39,526 nt of DNA. Origin: Amanita rubescens (Eukaryota > Basidiomycota > Agaricomycetes > Agaricales > Amanitaceae). Location: NCBI GenBank assembly GCA_015039365.1, contig WION01000491.1, positions 1 through 39,526 on the forward strand, written 5' to 3'. The notes under the pieces are model-generated. The model searched no databases. It was not told the DNA's origin and worked only from the letters and a program-made list of their open reading frames with translations. The position numbers were made by a program, and so were the translations under genes. Shown in pieces: positions 18,874 through 29,179 of the stretch (positions within the stretch are counted from its first letter, which is position 1; every line of letters begins with the position of its first letter).

Positions 18874-21266
18874 TCAAGTTAGGACACGCACCCATTGCCG
18901 ACAACACTCTTCACCACACTTGCACAAAATGGTACCTACTGGGATAAGGCTTTTTTTCTTTTTTCTCCCTTTGCCTTTTTGCTTTTGGGTGGTTCTCTCC
19001 TCTGCATCAGATGCACAGGGGTCATAGTCGAATGTCAGTTCAGACTTGGCAGGGATATCTTTTTGGGCACAAAAAACAAGAAATGGTGTCTTCATCTATT
19101 AGCAGGTTAAATGATTGTATGTTTAATCTCAGGCATCAAGACTCACCTCAGGGATTGTATCATGTACTGCCTGATAAACTTGTAGGTTTGGGGAGCACGA
19201 ATGGCTAGAGAACAGTATGAGGAGGGACCAGATGTCAAACATGGCCAGAGCACCTACTTTATAAATCGTGTCCAATTTCCTATTCATGTCAGTTTCAAGT
19301 TTATACAGAAATTATCAAGAATTGACATACCACATGTCTTCGAATTGACAGTGTATGCCTGCAGATGATGAGGTTCATCTTCATATGGGTTCTCTTGTCC
19401 ATCGAGGTCGAAGCAATAGCCACGCTTCTCGCCATCTAGCTCCTCAGCTTCGCACCTTTTCCTAAAGAACGGTAAGCTATGCCGTTCCGCACAAAAAAAA
19501 ACATCTTACATCAGAATTCTAATCATCGCTCTCAGTTTACTGTCGATACGTTTGAAGAGGAATGGTCATACCCAGTATAGATTCCCAATACTGTCCCCTT
19601 GCGCACGTCACATAACGGCCTCGCTCCCCAACCTCTATCTGTGGTCTTGAATATATCGATTGGTACTTTGCGTGGCTGTTGCGACACCCGATTTGGACAC
19701 GACATGTCGCATCGGCAGCACTATAGATGTACGTGAGGCATAGCAGACAATGGTAATAGATCTCTCACTTTGTTACACTCGACAACTAGTAGCCCAGGTG
19801 TAACATTCATCGCAAAGAGACCCTACACAGATGCAATAGTAGTGTTAAATAACGTTGACAAGGACAAACCTCCATATCATAAGCAATCCTTTTTCTGCCC
19901 TTGGCGTCAACTAAATCAGAGATGGATTGACATTCGCATTTTCTGGGGTCACGGCAGGATCTGCAGTTACATCTGACAAGAAGCGACTCTTCCATGTCCT
20001 CGGCTTTGGGAACATCCTTGGAGCTATAAAATTCAGAAGGAGAGAACCCTAGATTAGAACAACTTACTATCGATACCCCGTTTCAATGTACAAAAAACCG
20101 GATACCAATTTCGGGACTAGTTCATCATCCACTTCATTCGTGAAAGTAATGCAGGCTGCCCCAGCAGCTTTTGCGATGTCTGACCACTGTGTCCCAAGTC
20201 TGTCGCGTCTACTGCCAGTCTAGCAATGTAGTGACAAGATTCCGGCACTTACTGATTTGAATAATGTCTAGTGACAATTCTGCGGCGCTTGGTAACCATG
20301 GATGGTGAAGGTATCTGATCATCGCTTAAATCTTCGCAAGGGCCTTCGAGTCTTACGATTCGAGAGGGATGTGTTTTTTTCGTATTTTCCAAATCATTGC
20401 GCTCAGTTTTTACTGGCAGAGTTGAAGAATAATCGCGACATGAAGCTAATAACTACGTACATTCAATTGGATCACTTCTGGAAGCATTGTCATCGACCTC
20501 GAGGGAGCTTTGCCTTGGACCTAAGCCGGCGTCCAATTCAGGACTGGTTTCAATTCTGCGCCTCTTCCTTGACGACTGGGGTGAGGTCGACGGCATATCT
20601 GTAGAAGTTGAGGACCAAAGCTCCAAGAAGAAATCTTTTTATACCTTCAGAAGCTGGCTTGGCACTCGACTTTTGTCTAAGTGAACGTTTTACGGTTTGG
20701 ATAAGATTTCGGAAAGTTGTGGGAGTATCGCTCGACGCCGGACTATCTTTTTTCACGGCAGGATCTGTATCTCTCATCACAGATTCCATCTTCTCTCTTA
20801 GATTCGGAGTGCCGCGTGTTTCCACGATTTCCTTCACCGCTTGCGAACGTACAAACGACATCATGTCCGTAACCGCCAACGTCCCAGGAATGCGGACTGC
20901 CCTTGTACGTTCTGCTCGGGAAAGACGACGCAGCTTTTGTTTACGATCCCATTTTTGCTTTATATCACCTGGAATAAGTCCGTTATCCCATGTGGTATTT
21001 GTGCCATCTGGGCGGCTCCAGTTGCCCCATCGAACCTAATCATAGGCTTGCAACACAAACTTATGGCTTATATCCTAGACGCGCACCTCGTATCTAAGTG
21101 CGGATCCTCTCAAGTACTGTAAAGCTAAGATCAGTCCGCAAACTTACTTTAGATCACCATAATGAGTGACTTGTTCGCCGACAATCTTCAGTGGCCATCC
21201 GCCATCTGAATCTGCACCCTCTGCGTCACTGAATGTTTCACTAGGGCTCGGTGACGGTCGCCACAT
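18874..21266 (-). CDS. Chromodomain-SET histone H3K9 methyltransferase, SUV39/Clr4 type (582 aa, 13 exons)
   Basis: Exons (minus order): 21148-21266, 21087-21093, 20645-21035, 20461-20598, 20253-20412, 20068-20211, 19870-20023, 19769-19822, 19572-19720, 19331-19461, 19258-19279, 19147-19204, 18874-19095; the phases agree at all 12 junctions. Residues about 28-60 look like a chromodomain ([26 protein letters not shown]). A basic linker (KRRRIV) follows, then a pre-SET domain ([16 protein letters not shown] and [16 protein letters not shown]), and SET with [33 protein letters not shown] and SELTFDYDP. The post-[11 protein letters not shown] closes the chain. NHSC and the pre/post-SET cysteines are the SAM and zinc ligands. 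The enzyme should trimethylate H3K9 and drive heterochromatin in the nucleus. A lysine-rich insert separates SET from post-SET. The acceptor of exon 10 has a rival 15 nt upstream, and an earlier first exon cannot be excluded. Confidence 0.9.
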
Positions 21267-22131
21267 ATTTTTCGCATATTCGATATCAGCATCATTGCAT
21301 CTGGCCGTTCAACGTAGCCACTGTTTTTTCGTCGTGCATGGTCCTTCAAGTTAGATCGCGGCCTGCCATCAAGATGTGGGTCGTAGATCTATCTGTGCAA
21401 GAAGCTATGACTTACATTGACGAGTTGAACGTTGACAACGTTGACACCTGGCAAAGTGATAGGCTATCTCTGTGTACACTCCGCGAGACTCTGCCCTGGA
21501 AACAAGATGCCAAACTGGGATTGGATTCACGGTGGCTGTGCCCGTCTCCAAGTTACCGAAATCCGGGTACACTGGTATTAGTCTGGTAATGGTTGCTATG
21601 ACCGTGCCAGCCAAGTACTGATAGCGTTTTTGACATGGTTAAGATATTATGTACAGGTTAGAAGTTAGAACCACCACGTGCTCACTGGCATGCTACATGC
21701 CGAACGGATTGTACACTGACGGTTCCTCGTTCAGGCTAACTGGTGAAAAGTTAGTCTTGTAAGTTGGCGCGCCATTTCATCTCCTTCCCTTTGATCCTTC
21801 TCCCCACCTTACGACTTTGTCCCATCCTCTATCAAGGAACACCATTACTGGAACTGTTGCGGATAACGGCCCTGGCTTTCCCCTTGTCTCCCTATCTTGG
21901 ACTCTGCCACCTCGACTTCTTCAACTTTCCTCGTGATTCTGAGCCCAGGGCGAGTTAAGGACTCATCGTCCAGTATACTGCTGGCCTAGTCTCTAGTTCG
22001 CTTCTGCTGTGCATCAGAGGGCAATGACAAGGGTTCGATGTCAATACGAAGGTGAAAAGCGCTGCCTGTGATACTGAATGCCAGGAAAGAGCGAACTAGG
22101 GGGATGACCAGGAAGCCATTGATCTCGATAT
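21267..22131. other. Upstream flank of the methyltransferase gene and 3' flank of the F-box gene
   Basis: On the minus strand, frames at 21290-21400 (reading DPHLDGRPRSNLKDHARR) and 21405-21614 look weakly protein-like and could be 5' exons of the methyltransferase, but I found no in-phase junction. The plus frame at 21764-21958 has no support. Nothing else is seen. Confidence 0.45.
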
Positions 22132-23373
22132 TCAGAACTCGGAATGCGCTTCTCTGATTTGTACTTGACAAGGACAGTTTTTGACTTGTCCTGAGTAAGG
22201 AGCGGCGAGTATTTCGTTCGCAAGGTGAATCATTTTGTTCACTAGCGCATTGTATTTTTCGCATTGATGATTCGGGTGAATCCACAACATGATGTGATCG
22301 AGCAATTTCATTTCCTGAACTACCTTGAGCGTTTCCTGAACAAATTGTACATAAAGTGTCGACGTCCATTAATAGTTAACAAACTTACGAAATCATGGTA
22401 CATCGTATATAGTTGTATTCGTCGGAGATTAAGAAGATGACGGATGACATCCAGAAAGGCGGCAGCATGGTGTTGGCCACTCGTGTAGAAAGACATTGTC
22501 CAGTTGTCCATAGGTGTCATTGCATATAGTCAAACAGCCCAGTCGAACTGTTCGACAAGAGGGCAATGTTCAGCGACGCCTTGGGCAAACTCTGCAATGT
22601 GGATCTCAGGTTTTGGTGTGTCGTTTAGATATATCATCCGTGCTTTGGGGAAACATTTGAGGAGGGAAATTGCAGCGCTAGGAAGCATTACGTTTCGCAC
22701 GGAAGGGAAAACGTAGCCATCGAACGCCTTTTCGAAGATCGGCTTGCAACACCGCCCATTCTTGTACATTTCGTAACACCGCTCCCACCACCAGATGTCC
22801 AGTATTTGGATCGTTTGGAGATTAGGCATAAGAGCAAAACAACGTGCCAGCTCAGGCAATACCGTCTCAGCAGAAAACCTTACTATCAATACATTGATGA
22901 TCCTAAATACGTTAGAAAAGGCAGAAAGAGGTCGATAGTACAATTACATACTTGACGTGAGAAGCGAGAGAAGGCTGATGGATCGTTATTGTCCGAAGCT
23001 GTCTCATCAAAGTTTTTGTCACGTATTTGTCCCGTGTTGGAGAGTAGTATTCAAAGTATGAGGATTTAGCAACCCTAGGGGTGCATGCTTCGATTGTTTC
23101 CCATAGTATTGGTAGGAGAACAGCGCGTAAGGATCGGCAGACTCGGGATAGGGTGAGCAGCATCGTTCGACGTTCTAAACATTCCACGTCGGGAGGACCA
23201 CCGTTTGGAAATGGCATCGGAATCCGGCCTGCGTGGGATAAGATCTCGACAAGCAATTCTGTAGGTAGCGCAGGCAAGCCGTGCGTGTTGACAAGACCAC
23301 TGCTCCGGCGTGCGCGAAGGAAACGTAATTGTCCAGGAAACAAGAAGACGCTTCTTGGTCTGGGGAGCTTCAT
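22132..23373 (-). pseudogene. F-box protein gene, copy 1, with one in-frame stop
   Basis: Exons 22952-23373, 22389-22902 and 22132-22335 join through 49- and 53-nt introns in phase and would give 379 residues. An F-box (LPALPTELLVEILSHAG ... LTLSRVCRSLRAVLLPILWE) starts near residue 33, followed by a leucine-rich C-terminal half (PNLQTIQILDIWWWERCYE, AFLDVIRHLLNLRRIQLYT). In a normal member it would bind Skp1 and present substrates to an SCF ubiquitin ligase. A single TGA at 22530-22532 interrupts the second exon after EQFDWAV; the frame continues in register beyond it, with conserved sequence. That could be a very recent inactivation, a sequencing error or a truncated but still functional F-box protein of about 278 residues. 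A decayed paralogue lies at 24101-25178. Confidence 0.75.
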
Positions 23374-23519
23374 GGTCTGGAGAAAGCTAAATTTGGAATG
23401 TTGAGTTCCTGCCTGAATTTATTTTCACACAGGTGTACGGCACTAGTATAACATACAACACATTGGCTGAACATACATTTTGTATACGTAGTTCCTGCGG
23501 ATATAAAAAAAACATGGTA

Positions 23520-23705
23520 ATTCCTGGTAAATTTTTCTTCTGAGGTATCCCTGGTCCCGGTGCCCTGACAAGAATCCCCAGATCTCGGCCGAATCGTATG
23601 ACAGTGAGAGTGGGAAATGAAATACAGGTTTCCCGGTAAAATGGTCGTGGGTAGTGCCACGACGGTTGAAGTGAAGCTGATCAGAAACTGGGTAGGAGTG
23701 ATTTC
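23520..23705 (-). pseudogene. Remnant of the small membrane-protein gene, copy 1
   Basis: Two pieces match the intact gene at 25365-26215: one reading LISFTSTVVALPTT, equivalent to LIGFTSAVMTLSKT, and directly after it one reading FPTLTVIRFGRDL, equivalent to FPTLIVIRLGRDL. The roughly 30 residues and one intron between them in the intact copy are missing, as are all upstream exons. The relative order upstream of the F-box gene is the same as in the second copy. Confidence 0.65.
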
Positions 23706-24100
23706 TTGTGGATACACCCCCACTTTTTACTGCTGTCTCGTTCCGTGAACCTCGTCTTTGGTACTCCCTCCCTGTATCTCAGAATCAGAGAATGACGATA
23801 ACGAGGATAAGGAGTCGTTCGTGATAGCGTTGGTGCCCTTAACGGTTGAACACAACATCGCGACGCTTTCGGCTGCTTCTCTACACCATCCCAGCGTCTT
23901 CGTTTTGTAACGGGTTGTTGCAAAAGCGAGCATCAGGACAAAAAAGGAGCGAAAGAGTTGGACGCAAGCGATTTCAATCGTTCCATCCATAAGCGAGTAT
24001 ACAACGCCCCAGTCCGAGTCTCAGCACTACCGTGTGCTTTGGACCAAACGCATGGAACGCAACGTCGTTGTTACTGCTCGTTCACGTCATCAGACCATTG
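23706..24100. other. Unassigned stretch between duplicated segments
   Basis: A minus-strand frame (23727-23990) reads a hydrophobic span (LFRSFFVLMLAFATT) then a Ser-rich tail, and could be the 3' end of a gene inserted between the duplicated segments. No upstream exon joins it convincingly, so I do not call a gene. Confidence 0.4.
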
Positions 24101-25178
24101 TCACCACCGTCCCCACCGGTATCGGTGCCTAGAACTTGGAATATGAACCTCTGATTCGTACTTACGAGGAAAGCTTTCGGTTTGTCGGAAAGAAGCGTCG
24201 AGCATTTGATTGGCAAGCCGAAACATTTTGTCTACTTGCGCATCGCATTCCCCGCATTGGTGGTTTGGGTGGATCCATAACGTGATTTGATCATGTAATT
24301 TCACTTCCCGCATTGCCTGGAGCGTTTCCTGTGTAAATCTTTGTTATGACGTCCATGATCAACTTACGATACCGAGATGCATTGTATATAGTTGTGCTCG
24401 CCGAAGATCGGGGAGATGACGAACGACATCCAGGAAAGCAACAGCGTGGTATCGATATGTCGTGTAGAAGGACATTGTCCAGTCATCCACAGGTGAGCTC
24501 CAGCAGCCCAATCGAACTGTTCGACAAGAGGGTAATGTTCAGCGACGCTTTGGACAGACTCTGCATTGTGGATCTCAGGTCTCGATGTATCGTTTAGATA
24601 TACCATCCGCACTTCAGGGAAACATGTGAGGAGGGCGATTGCGGCACTAGAAACTTAAAAAGCATTGCGTTTTGCACGGAAGGGAAGACGTGGCCATCGA
24701 ACGCCTTTTCGAAGATCGGCTTGCAACGCCATCATATCCAACCTCAAACGTTTCGTAACGTCGCTCCCACCACCAGATATCCTGTATTCGGACCATTTGG
24801 AGATTAGGCAAGAGAGCAAGACAAGGTGCTAGTTCAGGCAACACCGTCGAAGACTCGGAGCAAAACCTTGCTAACAATACATTGACGGCACTGAATACGT
24901 TAGACAGCATAGGACGCTAAGATAATTTAGTTCATACCTGACGTGAAAAGCGAGAGAAGGCTGATAAATTCTTATTTTCGTCACGATATTCATCTCGTGT
25001 CTTCGAATAATACGAAGATTTAACAACCTCAGGGGTGCATGTTTCTATTGTTTCCCACAATAACGGTAGGAGAGCGACACGCAAGGATCGGGAGACTTGA
25101 GATAGGGCAAGTAGCATGACGAGAGAAGCGTAATAATCCAAGGAATGAGAAGGCGATTCTTAGCCTGCGGAGTTTCAT
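24101..25178 (-). pseudogene. F-box protein gene, copy 2, decayed
   Basis: The copy aligns with 22132-23373: a start KLRRLRIAFSFLG, then a jump straight to LALSQVSRSLRVALLPLLWE, so roughly 50 codons containing the first half of the F-box are deleted and the frame shifts there. Further on, PNLQMVRIQDIWWWERRYE, YLNDTSRPEIH, HCQ-type LWIHPNHQCGECDAQVD and FDWAAGAHL are readable in different frames, with another one-base shift just before DDWTMSFYTT, near the spot where copy 1 has its stop. No full-length protein can be made. Its upstream neighbour, the membrane-protein gene, is intact. Confidence 0.78.
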
Positions 25179-25364
25179 CATCTGCAGAAAGCTTCAGTTG
25201 AGCGTATTGAATATTGAATATTGATCGATTGATCAGCGCAAGCTAAGAACTTATGGAATTCACACAGCCTTGTACAGAACTAATACAACATATCCGTCGA
25301 TATACATTTCCGTCTTTCTTTCTTAGATACCTGGTTCCGGCGGGGATGAAGTAAAACATCTAAT

Positions 25365-26215
25365 TTACTTTCTCTTCTTTGCCGAAGAGTATCCTGAGGC
25401 CCCAACAAGAGTCGCTGACAGATCGCGCCCAAGTCGAATGACGATAAGGGTGGGAAATACAATCCAAAATCTAGGTCAAAGAGGAAAAGTAATCGCTGGT
25501 TAATTACGCAAACTTAACAACTGTGATCATGGCGTACCCGTTGGGTATAATCCAGTAGATGATCCAAGTTTTGAGGGTATTTTGACCCGTCGCGCAAAAG
25601 TGACAGTAGTATTCTTGAGCCAAGTATAGGACGGTCTTGGATAGAGTCATGACAGCTGAAGTGAAGCCGATCAATGGCGCACCCGGCCATTTAGAGATAT
25701 GGGCAAGGTAGACATAAGCGAGATTCAGCACGGTTTCAACGATGTTTATCATAGCTACAGTTGATGTCAGTAAAGATCAAGTTAGGATATGAAGACGGAC
25801 CTTGAGCATTAGGAAATCCATCTCCATCCAAATACGAGGGTAAACCATAAACCTAATAGCTGTTCAGAAGCATTACAAACCAAGTCAAATTCACTTGCAT
25901 AGTCAACCTAGTATATAAACGTTATGGTTGAAAAGTAATGGAAGGACAGAAAAATTATCTCACCTCTTGGTACTTGCCATAAGGTTCCCATATCCAGTGC
26001 AGGTCACCGCCCTAGAACATATGAGCTTAACTAAGCAGCATAGAAAAATTTGCCACCTTCATGGACCGAGGCCTACAAAAGAGAGCTCGTAAATTAAGTC
26101 ATTTTAGAGACCTCAGTAAAACGAACCGCATAAACAAATATCCCGCATCCCATAAAACAATGGGCGTGGTAATAAGGAACCACAGTGCGATCCACGTGTG
26201 AGTCTTGAGCGCCAT
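25365..26215 (-). CDS. Small multi-pass membrane protein, conserved in fungi (178 aa, seven exons)
   Basis: Exons 26127-26215, 26057-26072, 25964-26011, 25899-25907, 25801-25852, 25538-25754 and 25365-25470 join in phase. Two are micro-exons (16 and 9 nt), and the intron after the 9-nt exon begins GCAAGT, a GC-AG intron. The protein starts MALKTHTWIALWFLITTPIV, has GGDLHWIWEPYGKYQEVDYVYGLP, ETVLNLAYVYLAHI, PLIGFTSAVMTLSKTVLYLAQEY and WIIPNGFWIVFPTLIVIRLG, giving four hydrophobic spans and a basic KKRK tail that could act as an ER retention signal. The layout resembles the EXPERA/emopamil-binding-like proteins, but I am not sure of that and no sterol activity should be assumed. A remnant copy is at 23520-23705. 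Confidence 0.82.
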
Positions 26216-28040
26216 CTTTCTTGGAGATACAGCGACGTTAAGGGAATCGGGAGGTTTCCTTAGTACGTGGCAACTGAGAAAGGTGATGCATGGGCCCTGA
26301 TTTTGACACGACCATAATATAGTAGGTCAAGGTGCCGTATTGATCATCCGGTTGCCGGTTTGTATGTCTTTGGACGACGGGGAGGTAGCATCGCCACAGC
26401 CCACTACTCTTGAACCAGTGCAACTGACTCCCGGAAAGAATGCGATACAATCTGAAGATGCAATGAATTTCCATAAGTGAGGAGGCATTGTCTCTTCCCG
26501 GGACCCGGGCCTTCGTCACGGGTAAGTCCGATTTTGGTTCCCATCTCTGAGCGTTTATTCAAAGCTCTCGAATATCATAGGACGATGCACGTAATCCTCG
26601 TCACTGCTAGATCATTCTACCATTGTCGTAAACCTGCTGATCCTCCGCTTATGTCGGCGGATTTATCGCACCTATTGCTAGAACCTTTTTATCATAGCCA
26701 AACCTTATTAGTCTTGCCAAGAGGTGCGGTTCCGCATTTTGTCCTCATTCACAAGGCGAAGCACAAGCCTTGTAAGTACGCAAGCACCTCAAGGGTCGAC
26801 CAATGTATTCATAGATGAACATCAGATCGATGCTGATGTTGCTTTGGGATGCCTTCTCAGGATTTCTGTAACCGATACTGTCGGGCGATTATTTTCTCAG
26901 GAAAAGAATGCGGACATCCTCACCGTTTAGGCGACACGCTCAAGCACAAGGTTTTAGGTTAAATCGAAGCTGAAACTGCAGGGTTACCTCGTTGGAAGCG
27001 TTCCTAGCGCGCCCCATGATCATAGGCCCTGGACCCGAGCTTCAGTCGCATACAGAGCTGGGTAATGGGGTAGGCGGTGCTGAAAACCTGAGGTTAATTA
27101 CGTCTAGAGCCCTACTACATCTGCTAACCCACTTAAACAAAGGAAAATGCGCTTAAAATGGCTGTTCGTTTCAAGCTACCTACAATCTTGCCTGCCTGAC
27201 TTATTGCGGTCTACATGTCTTTATCGGCCGCTCTCAAACTCCGCAGGCCCTCAGCGCACATACTCAAATGGATGTGCGTGAGACATACTAGTGTCAGGAC
27301 TTCTTTAGACTGTCAATTTGGAATCCCGCTGCTTATCAGGCTACGAAATGCGTACGAGATGGGCTAAATCGAGTTTTGGTCTGGTGCCATCCGCTTGTTT
27401 CAGAGAGCGGATCATCTACATGCAAGAATTTGACTCGAGTGCACGACGTGCACAGCTGCAGGAACTTCGATGCCAATTGGCATAGCATATCTCGACTGCA
27501 ACGGCTGTGTAGTATGCATGGATAGCATATGAAAAACAACAGTGCTAGTTGAAAGTTCGAATGCTAAACACACCGAAGCAGCTTTCTTTGGACCTTACGA
27601 AAGAGACAGAAGACGCTATGTATATTCTGTTGATGAAGTCAACGCTATCCTGCCATTACTTCATGCGCTAGTCTGATAGATGGGAATGAGCGACAAGTAA
27701 CGAGAATGCCGCATCCGTTCACAAATGGCGTATTGTGATGGTCAATGATGCGACTCCGTGCAAGCAGGTGTAAGCCGACATTTAAGTGTTGGCAGGGTCG
27801 CGCTTGTTTTCTTTCAGAAATGCCGGAATGCCGGTGTCAGGTGGAATGTTGGATCCGATTCCCACACGGGTGTCCTCGACATACTTGCATGAACTCGACG
27901 CTGGCGCTGATTCTAGGTGGAAACACAGGCATCAAATAGCTGGCAGCGAATATATAGATCCTATGTAAGAGGCTAGGATGGGCGCCGAGGACCTGGAACG
28001 GCCAAATCAGGCACTTGAAAAAATAGCGGGACTCTGTGCT
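26216..28040. other. No supported gene (about 1.8 kb)
   Basis: The longest frames (26238-26519 minus and 26477-26818 plus) have no motif, no codon preference and no splice-joined partners. The first 200 bases are the promoter region of the membrane-protein gene. Confidence 0.6.
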
Positions 28041-28044
28041 ATTT

Positions 28045-28051
28045 TTATATA
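28045..28051 (+). promoter_or_regulatory. TATA box for the secreted-peptide gene
   Basis: A TTATATA run lies about 92 nt upstream of the ATG at 28143. Confidence 0.5.
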
Positions 28052-28142
28052 CTCGCGTAAGTACCTTCAGAATAAATGGACGATGGAGTGCTCCTTGGTC
28101 TAGTCTTAGTGCAATCACCCCCAACCGCCCTTGTAGCTTGAG

Positions 28143-28494
28143 ATGCGTCTCTTGCCTTTCTCCCTGGCTCTAGTCTGCCTTCTACAGGCCGTGTCCGCTG
28201 CTCCTCTTCCGGTATGCCGAACATTTCTTCTTCTTCGGTATCCTTCTCATCCCGTATTGTCTAGGACGTCAACGTGCTACCTCGCCTTCTTACTTTTGAG
28301 CCGCGGGAAGTTGGGCTAAAGGTTCGGGTTATTCCTACATCCGTCTGCCCTCACCTCATTGCCATCTGAAGGGTTTTCCGTCTCATCTCATGAAGCGGAC
28401 AGCATCACCCAGTGATAACGGTCAACCCGATTGGTCGAAGTCGAAGTATATACGTGGACAGCCCCAACCAGACTGGAAATCGAACCACCATTAA
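28143..28494 (+). CDS. Small secreted peptide precursor with a Kex2-like site (82 aa, three exons)
   Basis: Exons 28143-28211, 28265-28321 and 28372-28494 are separated by 53- and 50-nt introns with good GT-AG ends, both in phase 0. Exon 1 encodes a textbook signal peptide (MRLLPFSLALVCLLQAVSAA, cleavage likely after the Ala-Ala). A short propeptide follows (LPRLLTFEPREVGLK), then MKR, a dibasic Kex2-type site near residue 51. The mature part would be about 31 residues and holds two related motifs, GQPDWSKS and GQPQPDWKSN, with no cysteine. It is too small for a usual gene finder. Such precursors include fungal pheromone-like and repeat-bearing Kex2-processed peptides and plant-directed effectors; which of these applies cannot be told. 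Proline, tryptophan and asparagine content is unusual. Confidence 0.68.
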
Positions 28495-29179
28495 CAACTT
28501 GAACGTCTTCACCTACTCACATTTATATCGGGCCATCACCAAAATACAAACGTGTTGATGGACAAATTTGTTCCGCTGTTATTATTCTTGTCTACACGCT
28601 CCTTTACTCTCATTTCTGCAGTACTACTCCACTCCTTGTTTATCGGTTTCCTTGGATGGAAATTTACCAAGATTTGTATAGTTTTCGAGGGATTTGCTTG
28701 AGCGTCCTGTATTCTTACTATGAGGATAGTTGTATGCTGGGAAATTTTGATCGGGTAGCTTTGTTACCCGCAAATGCGTTGCCTTTGAAACACGTTGTAA
28801 GTAAATCAAGTTGATCACGCTCTTTGAAAGGGAGTCAAGGAACGCGCCCAAAATGCCATGTTATTCCCAGCGGTGTCTATATATGTTGTCTGACCATCAA
28901 AGTCTTTTTTGTCCATAACCACTGGCGCAGCAAAAATCCAAGCCGGCAGTCTTCCAAAGATAAAGCCCTCTTGTATCGAGTGTTAACTGTCACCAATTGT
29001 CGCAATGTCCGAGCCATTCTCACCGTCATCTGCGAGTATAATACCCTTACACGATGCCAGGCAGATTTAACTCATCATCGTGGGTACAGGGCTTGGACTC
29101 GTTGTTTGCACGTAGGGGGTTTAGGGTACCAGACCCGTAAGCATCCTTGCTGCGAAGCGCTAACCTATTTCTAACCCTA
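28495..29179. other. No supported gene
   Basis: This is the 3' flank of the peptide gene and the upstream region of the bestrophin gene. Frames at 28824-29174 plus and 29047-29343 minus show no motif. Confidence 0.55.

Larger units (their letters stand above)
22132..25540 (-). repeat. Segmental duplication of an [F-box + membrane-protein] gene pair
   Basis: The order membrane gene, spacer, F-box gene (minus strand) appears twice. The spacer sequences also match in patches (ACACAG, AACATA, GTATAC runs and an ATCCxTGGTxCCGGxG block), so whole segments, not only genes, were copied. The copies lie about 1.8-2 kb apart and are well diverged. Confidence 0.7.
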
